A stretch of 64,000 bases of DNA from Anaerolineae bacterium (GTDB taxonomy: Bacteria > Chloroflexota > Anaerolineae > Aggregatilineales > Aggregatilineaceae): contig JAHDLB010000004.1 of the NCBI GenBank assembly GCA_018432315.1, positions 62,001 through 126,000 of the forward strand, in the 5' to 3' direction. A model generated the notes under the pieces. It saw nothing but the letters and a program-made list of their open reading frames with translations. It did no database searches and was not told the origin of the DNA. Positions 34,869-43,298 of this stretch are shown here, piece by piece (within the stretch, counting starts at the first letter, position 1; each line of letters begins with the position of its first letter). A program made the position numbers and the translations under genes.

Positions 34869-36113
34869 ATGTCGATGCCCGATCTGCCAACTGCCCTGTT
34901 GGATGCCGGTTTCTGGCTGGCGCGCGCCGATCACCCCGACGCGGCCCTGATGCCCCCCGCCGCGATCCCGGTTTTCAACGCCCGTGTCTACGACCTGATC
35001 GACATTCCGCCCGTGCTCGCCCTGCCGGATGCGCTGGACGCGGACGCCGTGCGCGACATCATCGGGCGCATCGCCCCCCCCGCCGGGCCACACTACGACG
35101 GCGCGGGCCAGTTGGTGGGCGCGGCCTATTTCGACGCGCTGAGAGCCAACGCCAGCCCCCCGCTCAGCGACCCGGTCCCGGTGCGGTTCGGGCTGGCGAT
35201 CCGCCGGACGGACGTGCGCACCTTCCCGACCGCCGACGTGTTCACCTCCGCGCCGTTCGAGTTCGCGCTGGACCGCTTCCAGGAGACGACGATCGACGTT
35301 GGGTGGCCGGTGGCCGCGCTGGCGACCAGCCGTGATGGGCGCTGGCTGTTCTGCCTGACGCCCCATTACTGGGGCTGGGTGCGGGCGGCGCACGTCGCCC
35401 TGGGGACGCGCGCGGCGGTGGCCGCGTTCGTCCAGGCGGAGCCGTCCGGCGTGATCACGGCGTCGCGTGGGCTGGTGGCGTTCGCGGCAGGCGGCGGCGT
35501 GACGCCCCAGATGGGCACCCGGCTGCCGCTGGTCGAGGAGCGCGAGCGGGCCTTTTGCGTGAGCGTGCCGGTCCGGGCGGACGGGGGCGGGTTGGCCCTG
35601 ACCGAGGGATTCATCGCGCGCGGCGGTGGCGCGTTCACCGCCGGGTACCTGCCGTGCACGCTGCGCACGCTGTTCACCCACGCCTTCAAACTGCTGGGCG
35701 AGCCGTACGCCTGGGGCGGGTCGCGCCTGGGGATGTTCGGGCGCGACTGCTCGCGCTTCATCCGCGATGTGACCGCCGTCACCGGCGTGGTCCTGCCGCG
35801 TAACGGGTCGCAGCAGGCCGTGGTCGGCGCGCTGCAGGCGACGTTTGCGCCCGGCATGTCGCCCGCCGAACGCCGGGCCCTGCTCGTCGAACAGGCGCCC
35901 CCCGGCGCGATCCTGGTCATGCCGGGGCACGTGATGCTCTACCTCGGCCACGTCGACGGCGAGCCGTACGCCATCCACGCGACGTTCTCCCACGGCTGGT
36001 CGCAGGTGGTCGTGTCCGACCTGACGCCCGGCGCCGGGACGCCAACCGGCTCGCTGCTGGAACGCCTGACGCGGGCCGTCACCCTTAGCGATCTCACTCA
36101 CACGAAGGAATAG
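34869..36113 (+). CDS. NlpC/P60 family cell-wall peptidase with SH3-like domains
   Basis: A 414-residue cysteine peptidase. The N-terminal half (about 1-255) has SH3b-like segments ('RWLFCLTPHYWGWVRAAHV'), as in YkfC-type enzymes. The C-terminal NlpC/P60 domain carries the catalytic Cys in 'GRDCSRFIRDV', with the upstream 'GEPYAWGGSRLGMFG' and the His in 'GHVMLYLGHVDGEPYAIHA'. Such enzymes cut gamma-D-Glu-diaminopimelate bonds of muropeptides. No signal peptide is seen with this start, so it may act in the cytoplasm on recycled fragments. The start is uncertain (another ATG at 34875); there is no strong RBS. murQ follows four bases after the stop. Confidence 0.85.
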   Translation: MSMPDLPTALLDAGFWLARADHPDAALMPPAAIPVFNARVYDLIDIPPVLALPDALDADAVRDIIGRIAPPAGPHYDGAGQLVGAAYFDALRANASPPLSDPVPVRFGLAIRRTDVRTFPTADVFTSAPFEFALDRFQETTIDVGWPVAALATSRDGRWLFCLTPHYWGWVRAAHVALGTRAAVAAFVQAEPSGVITASRGLVAFAAGGGVTPQMGTRLPLVEERERAFCVSVPVRADGGGLALTEGFIARGGGAFTAGYLPCTLRTLFTHAFKLLGEPYAWGGSRLGMFGRDCSRFIRDVTAVTGVVLPRNGSQQAVVGALQATFAPGMSPAERRALLVEQAPPGAILVMPGHVMLYLGHVDGEPYAIHATFSHGWSQVVVSDLTPGAGTPTGSLLERLTRAVTLSDLTHTKE

Positions 36114-36117
36114 CGCG

Positions 36118-37002
36118 ATGCTCACCGAACAACGCAATCCGCGAACCACGCACATCGACCAGCTCTCATCCCTGGAGATCGTCCAGCTCATCAACGACGA
36201 GGATGCGACCGTGGCTGCTGCCGTCCGCGAGGCGCTGCCCCAGGTCGCGCAGGCCGTCGACGCGATCGTCGAGGGGATGCGTCACGGCGGGCGCCTGCTG
36301 TACGTCGGCGCGGGAACCAGCGGGCGGCTGGGCGTGTTGGACGCGGTCGAGTGCGTCCCCACCTTCAGCACCGAGCCGGAGATGGTGCAGGGAATCGTGG
36401 CCGGCGGCGACCGGGCGATCACCCGCTCGATCGAAGGCGCCGAGGACGACCGCGAAGCGGGCCGGGCGGCCATCCGCGACCGGGCAGTGACGCGCCACGA
36501 TTCTGTGGTCGGCATCGCAGCCAGCGGCCACACGCCCTACGTCATCGGCGCGCTGGAAGAGGCCAACGCGCGCGGCGCGGCGACCGTCGCCGTGGCCTGC
36601 AACGCCCCGGCCCCGCTGTTCGACGTCGCGCAGATCGGGATCGCGGCGCTGGTCGGCCCGGAAGTGATCACCGGCTCCACGCGCATGAAAGCGGGCACCG
36701 CGCAGAAGATGATCCTCAACATGCTGAGCACGGCGTCCATGATCCGGCTGGGCAAGGTGTACGGCAACCTGATGGTCGATGTGCGGGTGAGCAACCAGAA
36801 GCTCGCCGCCCGCGCCCGGCGCATCGTGTCCGCAGTGACCGGGGCGAGCGAAGACGAAGCGGCGCGGCTGTTGGCCCTGGCCGGGGACGAGGTCAAGACG
36901 GCGATCGTCGTCGCGCTGCTCGGCCTCTCGCCGGAAGACGCGCGCGCCCGGCTGGCCGAGGCGCAGGGCATGCTGCACCGCGTCATCGCGCCCCGCGCCT
37001 GA
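36118..37002 (+). CDS. murQ: N-acetylmuramic acid 6-phosphate etherase
   Basis: A 294-residue SIS-domain lyase that splits MurNAc-6-phosphate into GlcNAc-6-phosphate and D-lactate. Landmarks include 'LYVGAGTSGRLGVLDAVECVPTF', the conserved acid/base region 'EDDREAGRAAI', 'VGIAASGHTPYVIGAL', and 'GSTRMKAGTAQKMILNMLSTASMI', a MurQ signature. The last 50 residues form the UBA-like C-terminal helix. It starts four bases after the NlpC/P60 gene, with GAAGGA overlapping that gene's end, so the two are coupled. The kinase or PTS supplying the substrate is not here. Confidence 0.95.
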   Translation: MLTEQRNPRTTHIDQLSSLEIVQLINDEDATVAAAVREALPQVAQAVDAIVEGMRHGGRLLYVGAGTSGRLGVLDAVECVPTFSTEPEMVQGIVAGGDRAITRSIEGAEDDREAGRAAIRDRAVTRHDSVVGIAASGHTPYVIGALEEANARGAATVAVACNAPAPLFDVAQIGIAALVGPEVITGSTRMKAGTAQKMILNMLSTASMIRLGKVYGNLMVDVRVSNQKLAARARRIVSAVTGASEDEAARLLALAGDEVKTAIVVALLGLSPEDARARLAEAQGMLHRVIAPRA

Positions 37003-37024
37003 CGCCGGGCACCGCTTGCGGCAC

Positions 37025-38197
37025 TCACCCGCCCGCCAGCAAATCCCCGTAGAGTTTCTCGTGCATCTCGATGACGTGGCGCACGTCGAACGCCGCCACG
37101 CGCGCGCGGCCCCGCTCGCCCATCGCGCGGGCTTCGTCCGGGTGTTCGAGCATCCAGTCCATCGCCTGGGCCAGGGCTTCCATATCCCCGACGGCGACCA
37201 GACGCCCACACCCATCCGCGATCAGATCGCGCACGCCGCGAATGTCGCTGCCGATCACCGGCACGCCCAGCGCCAGCGATTCCAGGACACTCCGCGGCAG
37301 CCCTTCCCGGTCGGAGGGCAGCAGCGTTGCCGTCGACGCGCGAACCAGGACCGGTATGTCCTGGCGAAATCCGAGGAAGTGCGTCCGGTCGCTCACGCCC
37401 AACTGCGCCGCCAGCGCTTTGATCTCCGGCATCAGCGGGCCTAATCCGGCAAAGGCCAGGTGCGCGCCCCGGTTTTTCATCCGGGCAAATGCGATCAGCG
37501 CGTCGTAGTGGCGCTTGCCGGGGTTGAACTCTGCGATCATCAGGAATAACTCCTCGCCCGGCCCCAGCCCCAGCTCGTCGCGCAGACGGTCCAGCGCGCC
37601 CGCGTCGACGGTGTCCGCCCGGTAGACGCTCGTGTCGACGCCGATCCCCGGCATGTAGTGCACGCGGTCCTCGCGGACGATGCGATACCGCCGCGCGGCT
37701 TGCTCGTCCTCGCGGTTGATCACGATCAGCGCGTCGGTCCACCGCCCGGCGACCCGCTCCAGCGTGCGGTAGACGAGGTTCCTGGTGGCGGGCGCGCCCC
37801 GGTAGAAGTGGAAGCCGTGCGCGGTGTAGACCAGGCGCGGTTTTGCGCCCCGGTTCCGCAGGGCATACCGCGTGACGAACGCCGCCACCGGGGTATGCAC
37901 GTGGACGAGATCGTAACCTTCGCGCGCCACCAGCTCGCGGATGCGGCGCGGCGTCTCGCGGAAGTTCCGCACGTCCAGCGGGTTGCGCGACCAGTCGATG
38001 TCCCACACGCGATCGAAGGCGTCCACACAGTCCGGCGCCGCCGTGATGTTGGTGGAGAGCGCGTCCACGCGCCAGCCCTGCCGGCGAAAATAGTGGCCGA
38101 AGGGCAGCAGAAACGCCGAGACGGTCGGCGCGATGGTGGCGGCGATCAACAGCTTCGGGGCGCTCGACTCACGGATGTCGGGTTGCAGGTTGCTCAT
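37025..38197 (-). CDS. Family 4-type glycosyltransferase
   Basis: A 390-residue GT-B enzyme. The N-terminal half has the acceptor-domain signature 'PTVSAFLLPFGHYFRRQGWRV', 'DLVHVHTPVAAFVTRYALR' and 'LVYTAHGFHFYRG', as in EpsD/CapM-like polysaccharide glycosyltransferases; the C-terminal half has 'LFLMIAEFNPGKRHYDALIAF' and the E-x7-E pair in 'LPSDREGLPRSVLESLALGVPVIGSD'. The ATG at 38197 has GGAG eight bases upstream; ATGs at 38221 and 38227 are alternatives. It lies 89 bases downstream of lysA on the same strand. The sugar donor is unknown. Confidence 0.88.
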   Translation of the reverse strand: MSNLQPDIRESSAPKLLIAATIAPTVSAFLLPFGHYFRRQGWRVDALSTNITAAPDCVDAFDRVWDIDWSRNPLDVRNFRETPRRIRELVAREGYDLVHVHTPVAAFVTRYALRNRGAKPRLVYTAHGFHFYRGAPATRNLVYRTLERVAGRWTDALIVINREDEQAARRYRIVREDRVHYMPGIGVDTSVYRADTVDAGALDRLRDELGLGPGEELFLMIAEFNPGKRHYDALIAFARMKNRGAHLAFAGLGPLMPEIKALAAQLGVSDRTHFLGFRQDIPVLVRASTATLLPSDREGLPRSVLESLALGVPVIGSDIRGVRDLIADGCGRLVAVGDMEALAQAMDWMLEHPDEARAMGERGRARVAAFDVRHVIEMHEKLYGDLLAGG

Positions 38198-38252
38198 TGG
38201 CAAGCTCCAGGGTTCACTCATCGGCATTGAGGCAATCACGTTATTCAGCGCG

Positions 38253-38280
38253 CCGCCGGCATCCCCACGAACGCCGGCGG
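38253..38280 (-). terminator. Hairpin between lysA and the glycosyltransferase gene
   Basis: Perfect 8-bp stem (CCGCCGGC/GCCGGCGG) with a 12-base loop and no U-run. Probably a processing or attenuation stem rather than a full terminator. Confidence 0.35.
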
Positions 38281-38286
38281 GGGAGT

Positions 38287-39513
38287 CTACTGCTCCAGGC
38301 GCAGCAGGTCGTCCAGCGTCTCGCGGCGGCGGACCACCCGCCACTGGCGGCCCTCGACCAGCACTTCGGGCGGGCGCAGGCGCATATTGTAATTCGACGC
38401 CATCACCATGCCATACGCGCCCACGTCCAGCACGGCCATGCGATCTCCCGCGGCCAGCCGGGGCAGCCGCGCCGACGGGCTCAACACGTCGGTCGATTCG
38501 CACACCGGCCCGACCACCGTCGCCGGGACCAGCTTGCTCTCCGGCTCGCGCAGCGGGATGATGGGGTGCTCCGCGCCGTACAGCGCCGGGCGCAGCAGCT
38601 CGGTCATGCTGCCGTCGACGATCACGAACCGGCGCCCGTACTGCTCCTTGACGTACAACACGGACACCAGCAGCAGCCCGGCATCGGCCACGACCGCGCG
38701 CCCCGGCTCGATCATGATGTGCCAGCCGTCCAGCACGGGCTGGAGCGCCTCGGCAAACTCGGCGGGCTCGGGCAGCGTCTCGGCGTCGTCGTAGCGCACC
38801 GGGAAGCCGCCGCCAATGTTCAGGGTGCGCACGTCCGAGTGCGGGTCGGCCAGTTCTTGCGCCAGCCGCACCGCGTCCAGCGTGGCATCGACGCGCGTCA
38901 ACTGGCTGCCGATGTGCACGTGAATCCCGGCGATGAACAGGTGCGGGTACGCCGCGCGGTTGTCGAGAATATCGGCCAGCACCTCCGGCTCGATCCCGAA
39001 CTTGGCCCCGGCGTGCCCGGTCGCGATGTGGCGGTGCGTGGCGGCCTCGACGCCGGGATTCAGGCGCAGCGCGACGGTGACGATCTGGCGGCGGTCGGCG
39101 GCCAGCGTTTCGAGCAGGGCCATCTCCGCCTGGCTCTCGACGTTGATCCAGCCGACGCCGGTATCGAGCGCGTATTCCAGCTCGGCGCGGGTCTTGCCCA
39201 CGCCCGCGAAGACGATCCGGCTGGGCGGGATTCCGGCGAGGCGCGCGCGGGCGATCTCCCCGGCGCTCACCGCGTCCACGCCCACCCCAGCCTCGTTGAT
39301 CACGCCCAGCAGGGCCAGGTTGGCGTTGGCCTTCAGGCTGTAGTGGATCGACGCCCCCAACGGGCCAAAAGCGGTCTGGAGCCTGCGGATGTTGCGCAAC
39401 ACCCGCGCCACGCTGTACACGTACACCGGAGTCCCGACCGGCTCGGCGATGGCCTCCAGCGGCACGCCTTCGCACCACAAGGTTCCGCCGCGATAGAAAA
39501 ACGACTCGTTCAT
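38287..39513 (-). CDS. lysA: Diaminopimelate decarboxylase
   Basis: A 408-residue fold-III PLP decarboxylase that makes L-lysine from meso-diaminopimelate. The PLP lysine is in 'IHYSLKANANLALL', the HIGS motif in 'AGIHVHIGSQLT', the glycine-rich phosphate loop 'LNIGGGFPVRY', the 'EPGRAVVADAG' motif, and the substrate-binding cysteine in 'VVGPVCESTDVL'. C-terminal 'DRMAVLDVGAYGMVMASNYNMRLRPPEVLV' is diagnostic of LysA rather than ornithine decarboxylase. It starts 27 bases after the acetyltransferase stop on the same strand. Confidence 0.96.
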   Translation of the reverse strand: MNESFFYRGGTLWCEGVPLEAIAEPVGTPVYVYSVARVLRNIRRLQTAFGPLGASIHYSLKANANLALLGVINEAGVGVDAVSAGEIARARLAGIPPSRIVFAGVGKTRAELEYALDTGVGWINVESQAEMALLETLAADRRQIVTVALRLNPGVEAATHRHIATGHAGAKFGIEPEVLADILDNRAAYPHLFIAGIHVHIGSQLTRVDATLDAVRLAQELADPHSDVRTLNIGGGFPVRYDDAETLPEPAEFAEALQPVLDGWHIMIEPGRAVVADAGLLLVSVLYVKEQYGRRFVIVDGSMTELLRPALYGAEHPIIPLREPESKLVPATVVGPVCESTDVLSPSARLPRLAAGDRMAVLDVGAYGMVMASNYNMRLRPPEVLVEGRQWRVVRRRETLDDLLRLEQ

Positions 39514-39540
39514 GGTGTGTCTCCGCGATTCGCCAACGAT

Positions 39541-40215
39541 TCAGGCCAGACGCAGGCCCATGATCAACGCTTCGACCGCCTGGCGGTTGACCGTGCTCAG
39601 GTACGGCGCCGGGTACCGGTGCAGCACGTCGAACCCCAGTGAACGATACAACCTCACCGCCGCCGCGTTGCGCTCCGACGTGCTGAGATGCACCCCCGGC
39701 ACCCCCGCCGCGCGGCACTGATCGAGGTAAGCCAGCATGAGCCGCCGCCCGATCCCCTGCCCGCGAAACAGCGCGCTCAGGTTGATGTGCAGGTGCGCCG
39801 GGTAGGCGGCGAGGTCGGCCCGCGGATGGCGGCTCGCCAGCTCGCGCAGATAGCCGAACCCCGCGCGCAGCGTTCGCCGCCCGACGCGATACCGCCCGGC
39901 CAACAGCCGCCCGGCAGCGCGCAACAGCCCCCGCCGGAACAGCGGATCGAAAGCCGCCGTGTCCAGGCAGCCGGTCAGATAGCCGGCCACCTGCCCCTCG
40001 ACCTCGGCCACCCAGCAGGTCGCCGGGCAGTGAGTCGTGTAGGGGCGCATGAACACGTCGATGAACACCTGCCGGTCGTCGATGATCGCCTCGACCGGGT
40101 CGCCAAAGTGCGCCGTATCCGCGCCAATGCGGTGCACGGCGGCAGCATCGCGCGGCTCGAAACCGCGTATCGTCCCGTGCGGCGCCGGACGACCTCCGGC
40201 CTGGTGCATACGCAT
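39541..40215 (-). CDS. GNAT N-acetyltransferase
   Basis: A 224-residue acetyltransferase. Motif A is seen in 'LHINLSALFRGQGIGRRLMLAYLDQCRAAGV' and motif B in 'NAAAVRLYRSLGFDVLHRY'. The N-terminal part has 'GTIRGFEPRDAAAVHRIGADTAHFGDPVEA', which resembles acetyltransferases of unknown target in Chloroflexota and Actinobacteria. The ATG at 40215 is preceded by GGAAAG. It probably shares a transcript with lysA downstream. Confidence 0.8.
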   Translation of the reverse strand: MRMHQAGGRPAPHGTIRGFEPRDAAAVHRIGADTAHFGDPVEAIIDDRQVFIDVFMRPYTTHCPATCWVAEVEGQVAGYLTGCLDTAAFDPLFRRGLLRAAGRLLAGRYRVGRRTLRAGFGYLRELASRHPRADLAAYPAHLHINLSALFRGQGIGRRLMLAYLDQCRAAGVPGVHLSTSERNAAAVRLYRSLGFDVLHRYPAPYLSTVNRQAVEALIMGLRLA

Positions 40216-40297
40216 CGCTCTTTCCACATGCTGTAGTGTACATGAAATCGGCGCGGGCTGCAGTCCGGCGCACTTTCGGATTCCGGCCCGCCTGCCG

Positions 40298-40303
40298 TAT
40301 AAT
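40298..40303 (+). promoter_or_regulatory. -10 element for the gene at 40351
   Basis: Perfect TATAAT preceded by GCCG, 53 bases before the ATG. TTCGGA 17 bases upstream is a poor -35. Confidence 0.5.
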
Positions 40304-40350
40304 CGGGCCAGCACGATCTCGGCAATCGCACCCGGAGACGAAGCGCGGCT

Positions 40351-41187
40351 ATGTCCGACTCAGCAGAAGATACGCGGCCCTCCCCTGGCGCCCAGGACGA
40401 TATCCCGGTTGACGATCTGATCCGCCTCACGCGCGAGTTCACGCGGCGGATCACCAACCAGGACCGCCAGCGGCTCGCGCTCGATCTGCGCGCCTCCGGC
40501 CACCAGCGCAGCATCCAGACCGCGGCACCGATCCCGCTCCAGCAGTTTTTCTCCGGCGAGATCGACCTCGACTCCGAGCTGGCCGATCGGTTTTTGCACG
40601 CGCCGCTCATGGCGCACGTCCGCTTCACGGCCCGGCCCGGCGCGCCGCTGCGCCACCAGGCGACCGCCGTCTTTAGCTGCCAGGACGACTCGATGCTGAT
40701 GAGCATCGACGCGCCCCCCGCCCAGGGGCAGGATGCCTCGCTCGAGATCACCTTCTCGCTGCTCAGCGCGCTGGCGCTGCGGTTCCGGCTCAGCCCGCTG
40801 CTGGAGACGGATCGCCGCCGCTGGCTCGACTTGATGCGGCGCGAGAGCGGGATCGCCTTTCTGTGGACGCGCGAGCGGTGGGAGGCGCCCTACGTGATCT
40901 TCGTCGTGCGCGAAGGCTTCGCCCGCGTCTACGCCTTTTCGCCCCACGGTTTCGAGGCCGCCGCCCGGATGACTCCGGACATGGTGCAGGTCATGGTGAA
41001 CTGGCTGGGGAGCCTGTGGTTCCCCGATGTGCAGGCCGAGCGAGACACCGCGCCCCAACGGCCATCCCCCGACTGGGAACGCCCTCCCGCCAGTCCCCGC
41101 CGCGCGCCGCCCGCGCACCCCGACGCGCCCGAAGATCAATGGGACGACGATGGCAGCGAGCCGCCCTCCGACAACCTGGAATGGTAG
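40351..41187 (+). CDS. Conserved-looking cytoplasmic protein of unknown function
   Basis: A 278-residue soluble protein. The first 25 residues are acidic and unstructured, the middle (about 30-220) contains alternating strands and helices ('MAHVRFTARPGAPLRHQATAVFSCQDDSMLMSID', 'YVIFVVREGFARVYAFSPHGF', 'MVQVMVNWLGSLWFPD'), and the last 50 are Pro/Asp-rich. No motif I recognise. Monocistronic: it is divergent from the acetyltransferase, and the next gene has its own leader. Confidence 0.65.
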   Translation: MSDSAEDTRPSPGAQDDIPVDDLIRLTREFTRRITNQDRQRLALDLRASGHQRSIQTAAPIPLQQFFSGEIDLDSELADRFLHAPLMAHVRFTARPGAPLRHQATAVFSCQDDSMLMSIDAPPAQGQDASLEITFSLLSALALRFRLSPLLETDRRRWLDLMRRESGIAFLWTRERWEAPYVIFVVREGFARVYAFSPHGFEAAARMTPDMVQVMVNWLGSLWFPDVQAERDTAPQRPSPDWERPPASPRRAPPAHPDAPEDQWDDDGSEPPSDNLEW

Positions 41188-41344
41188 ACAGATTGCACAA
41201 ATGCGGATTATCGCCAACTCAGTCCCTTCAGGTTAGAATGGGACCACGTACCGAACCGTAACCGGCCTATCACCGTCCGGACGCGGGCGGATGCCGCTCA
41301 CCTGGAGAACGGCGCGCCCGCACAAGGCGAATAGAGAAGGAACC

Positions 41345-42565
41345 ATGAAAGATATCTTTGACAAGACGCGCTCGTTCACTCGCGCCAAGGAAGCGATGGC
41401 GCTGGGGTTGTATCCGTTCTTCCAGCCGCTCGCCGATTCTGACGCCACGACGGCCATCTTCAAGGGTAAACAAGTCGTGATGATCGGCTCGAACAACTAT
41501 CTCGGCCTGACGACCCATCCCAAGGTCAAGCAGGCCTCGATCGAGGCCGTCGAGAAGTTCGGCACGAGCTGCACCGGCAGCCGTTTCCTGAACGGGACGC
41601 TCGAATTTCACCTCGAGCTGGACCGGCGCCTGGCCCGGTTCGTCGGCAAAGAAGCGGCCATCGTCTTTTCCACCGGCTACCAGACCAACGTCGGCACGAT
41701 CTCGGCGCTGGTCCAGCGCGGCGATTTCGCCATCCTGGACAAGGACGATCACGCCAGCATCGTCGACGGGTGCTTCCTGGCGCGCGGCATGAGCCAGGCC
41801 GACATGCGGCGCTTCAACCACAACGATCTCGACAGCCTGGAGGCCGCGCTCAGCCGCCTGCCGGAAGACTCCGGCAAGCTGGTGATCGTCGATGGCGTGT
41901 ACAGCATGGCCGGGGATATCGCCCCGCTGCCGGAGATCGTCGAAATCAGCAAGAAGTACGGCGCGCGGATCATGGTCGACGATGCCCACAGCATCGGCGT
42001 GCTGGCCGACGGTCACGGGACCGCGGCGCACTTCGGCCTCACCGACGAAGTCGACCTGATCATGGGCACGTTCAGCAAGTCATTGGCGTCCATCGGGGGC
42101 TTCATCGCCGGCGATGCCGACACGATCCACTACATCCAGCACCACGCGCGCTCGTTCGCGTTCAGCGCCAGCCTGCCCGCGGGCAACGCCGCCGCCGTGC
42201 TGGCCGCGCTGGACATCATCGAAAGCGAGCCGGAGCACGTCCAGCGCCTGTGGGACAACGCCGAATACATGCGTGCCGGGCTCAAGCGCCTGGGGTACGA
42301 TACCGGCACCAGCAACACGCCGGTCATCCCGCTGTTCATCCGCGACGACTACCGGACGGTGCTGGCCTGGCACGCGCTGATCGAAGAGGGCGTGTACACC
42401 AACCCGGTCGTGGCGCCGGGCGTGCCGCCCAACAGCGCCCTGCTGCGCACCAGCTACATGGCGACGCACACCACCGATCACCTGGACCGCGCGCTGCGGG
42501 CGTTGGAAGTTGTCGGCCACAACCTGGACCTGATCCCCGAGACGGCTTCGCTCGAAACGGCCTGA
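41345..42565 (+). CDS. Alpha-oxoamine synthase (KBL/BioF/serine palmitoyltransferase-like)
   Basis: A 406-residue PLP enzyme of the alpha-oxoamine synthase subfamily, which joins an amino acid and an acyl-CoA with loss of CO2. Landmarks: 'GSNNYLGLTTHPKVKQASIEA', 'GTSCTGSRFLNGTLEFHLELDRRLARFVGKEAA', 'VDDAHSIGVLADGHGTA', and the lysine in 'GTFSKSLASIGGFIAG'. The 'GSRFLNG' and 'DDAHS' variants are nearer serine palmitoyltransferase-like members than BioF, but the substrate cannot be fixed by eye. GAGAAGGAA precedes the ATG at 41345. No partner biotin or sphingolipid genes are adjacent. Confidence 0.85.
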   Translation: MKDIFDKTRSFTRAKEAMALGLYPFFQPLADSDATTAIFKGKQVVMIGSNNYLGLTTHPKVKQASIEAVEKFGTSCTGSRFLNGTLEFHLELDRRLARFVGKEAAIVFSTGYQTNVGTISALVQRGDFAILDKDDHASIVDGCFLARGMSQADMRRFNHNDLDSLEAALSRLPEDSGKLVIVDGVYSMAGDIAPLPEIVEISKKYGARIMVDDAHSIGVLADGHGTAAHFGLTDEVDLIMGTFSKSLASIGGFIAGDADTIHYIQHHARSFAFSASLPAGNAAAVLAALDIIESEPEHVQRLWDNAEYMRAGLKRLGYDTGTSNTPVIPLFIRDDYRTVLAWHALIEEGVYTNPVVAPGVPPNSALLRTSYMATHTTDHLDRALRALEVVGHNLDLIPETASLETA

Positions 42566-42599
42566 GCCGCCGCGCGGTAACCGCACACCCGAACGCACG

Positions 42600-42633
42600 C
42601 CGGGGCAGTGAAAATCACCTGCCCCGGTTTTTT
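42600..42633 (+). terminator. Rho-independent terminator after the oxoamine synthase
   Basis: Stem CCGGGGCAG/CTGCCCCGG, extended inward with one unpaired base, followed by six T (42628-42633). Confidence 0.85.
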
Positions 42634-42685
42634 CACCAGCCGCGGCCAATAGAGCCGCACCAGGGCGGCTCACCGCTACCAATAT

Positions 42686-43165
42686 TCATTCGACAAGTTG
42701 CGCCAGCTTGCGCAGCGATTGGAGCGACCCCGCTTCGTTGTCTTCGGGGCGTATTCCAATTGGAACATGATCATAGACAAGGGAAACCTCGGTTCCACCT
42801 TCGACATCCGCCAGCAGCGCCGTCATTGTCATTTCTCCTGCGAAGGCCGGGTCCTGTGTCTCAAACTCGATGACCTCCACAATGCGCTCGTCATCGACCA
42901 GTTCAACAAACCGCCCGTGATACGTGTCGGTATCTCCGGTTGTCTTTCCGTGCTGTGAATCCGCCGGATTCTGGTACGTCAGTGACATGCGGAACGTGCC
43001 GCCTTCACGCGGGTCGAAGGTATGTACTTGAAGTCGCATATTGTCCGGCGCAAGCCACGAAGCCACCGCCTTCGGGTCAAGGAAGGCTTGGTAAACTGCT
43101 TTCCGCGGCGCCCTGATGATTCTCGAAACCCGCGTACTGCCTCCGCGGGGAGCTTCCTCAGTCAT
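42686..43165 (-). CDS. SRPBCC/AHSA1-family protein
   Basis: A 159-residue START-like (AHSA1) protein. It begins with the usual strand 'TRVSRIIRAPRKAVYQAFLDPKAVASWLAP', then 'FDPREGGTFRMSLTYQNP', 'YHGRFVELVDDERIVEVIEFE', and ends with a long helix 'GSLQSLRKLAQLVE'. These bind hydrophobic small molecules or partner proteins; role unknown. The stretch is clearly less GC-rich than its neighbours: four 60-base lines counted by hand (42721-42960) give 131 of 240 G+C, about 55%. That suggests recent acquisition. AGGAGG precedes the ATG. Confidence 0.88.
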   Translation of the reverse strand: MTEEAPRGGSTRVSRIIRAPRKAVYQAFLDPKAVASWLAPDNMRLQVHTFDPREGGTFRMSLTYQNPADSQHGKTTGDTDTYHGRFVELVDDERIVEVIEFETQDPAFAGEMTMTALLADVEGGTEVSLVYDHVPIGIRPEDNEAGSLQSLRKLAQLVE

Positions 43166-43298
43166 AGGGACAAACCTCCTTTATCAATCGCCCGGGCCAG
43201 TTTCCGACTGGGCCACAACGTGAAGTCGACGCTGTCGAATATGGTTTGAATGCCGCATTTACCGAGAGAGTTTTGATCCCGCGAACCCAGCAGCGTGC

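Noticed and set aside
37025-40273. A single 1082-codon minus-strand frame spanning glycosyltransferase and lysA
   Set aside because: Only its last third matches a real protein (glycosyltransferase); the rest is a shifted frame over lysA and the acetyltransferase, which have their own frames and RBSs.
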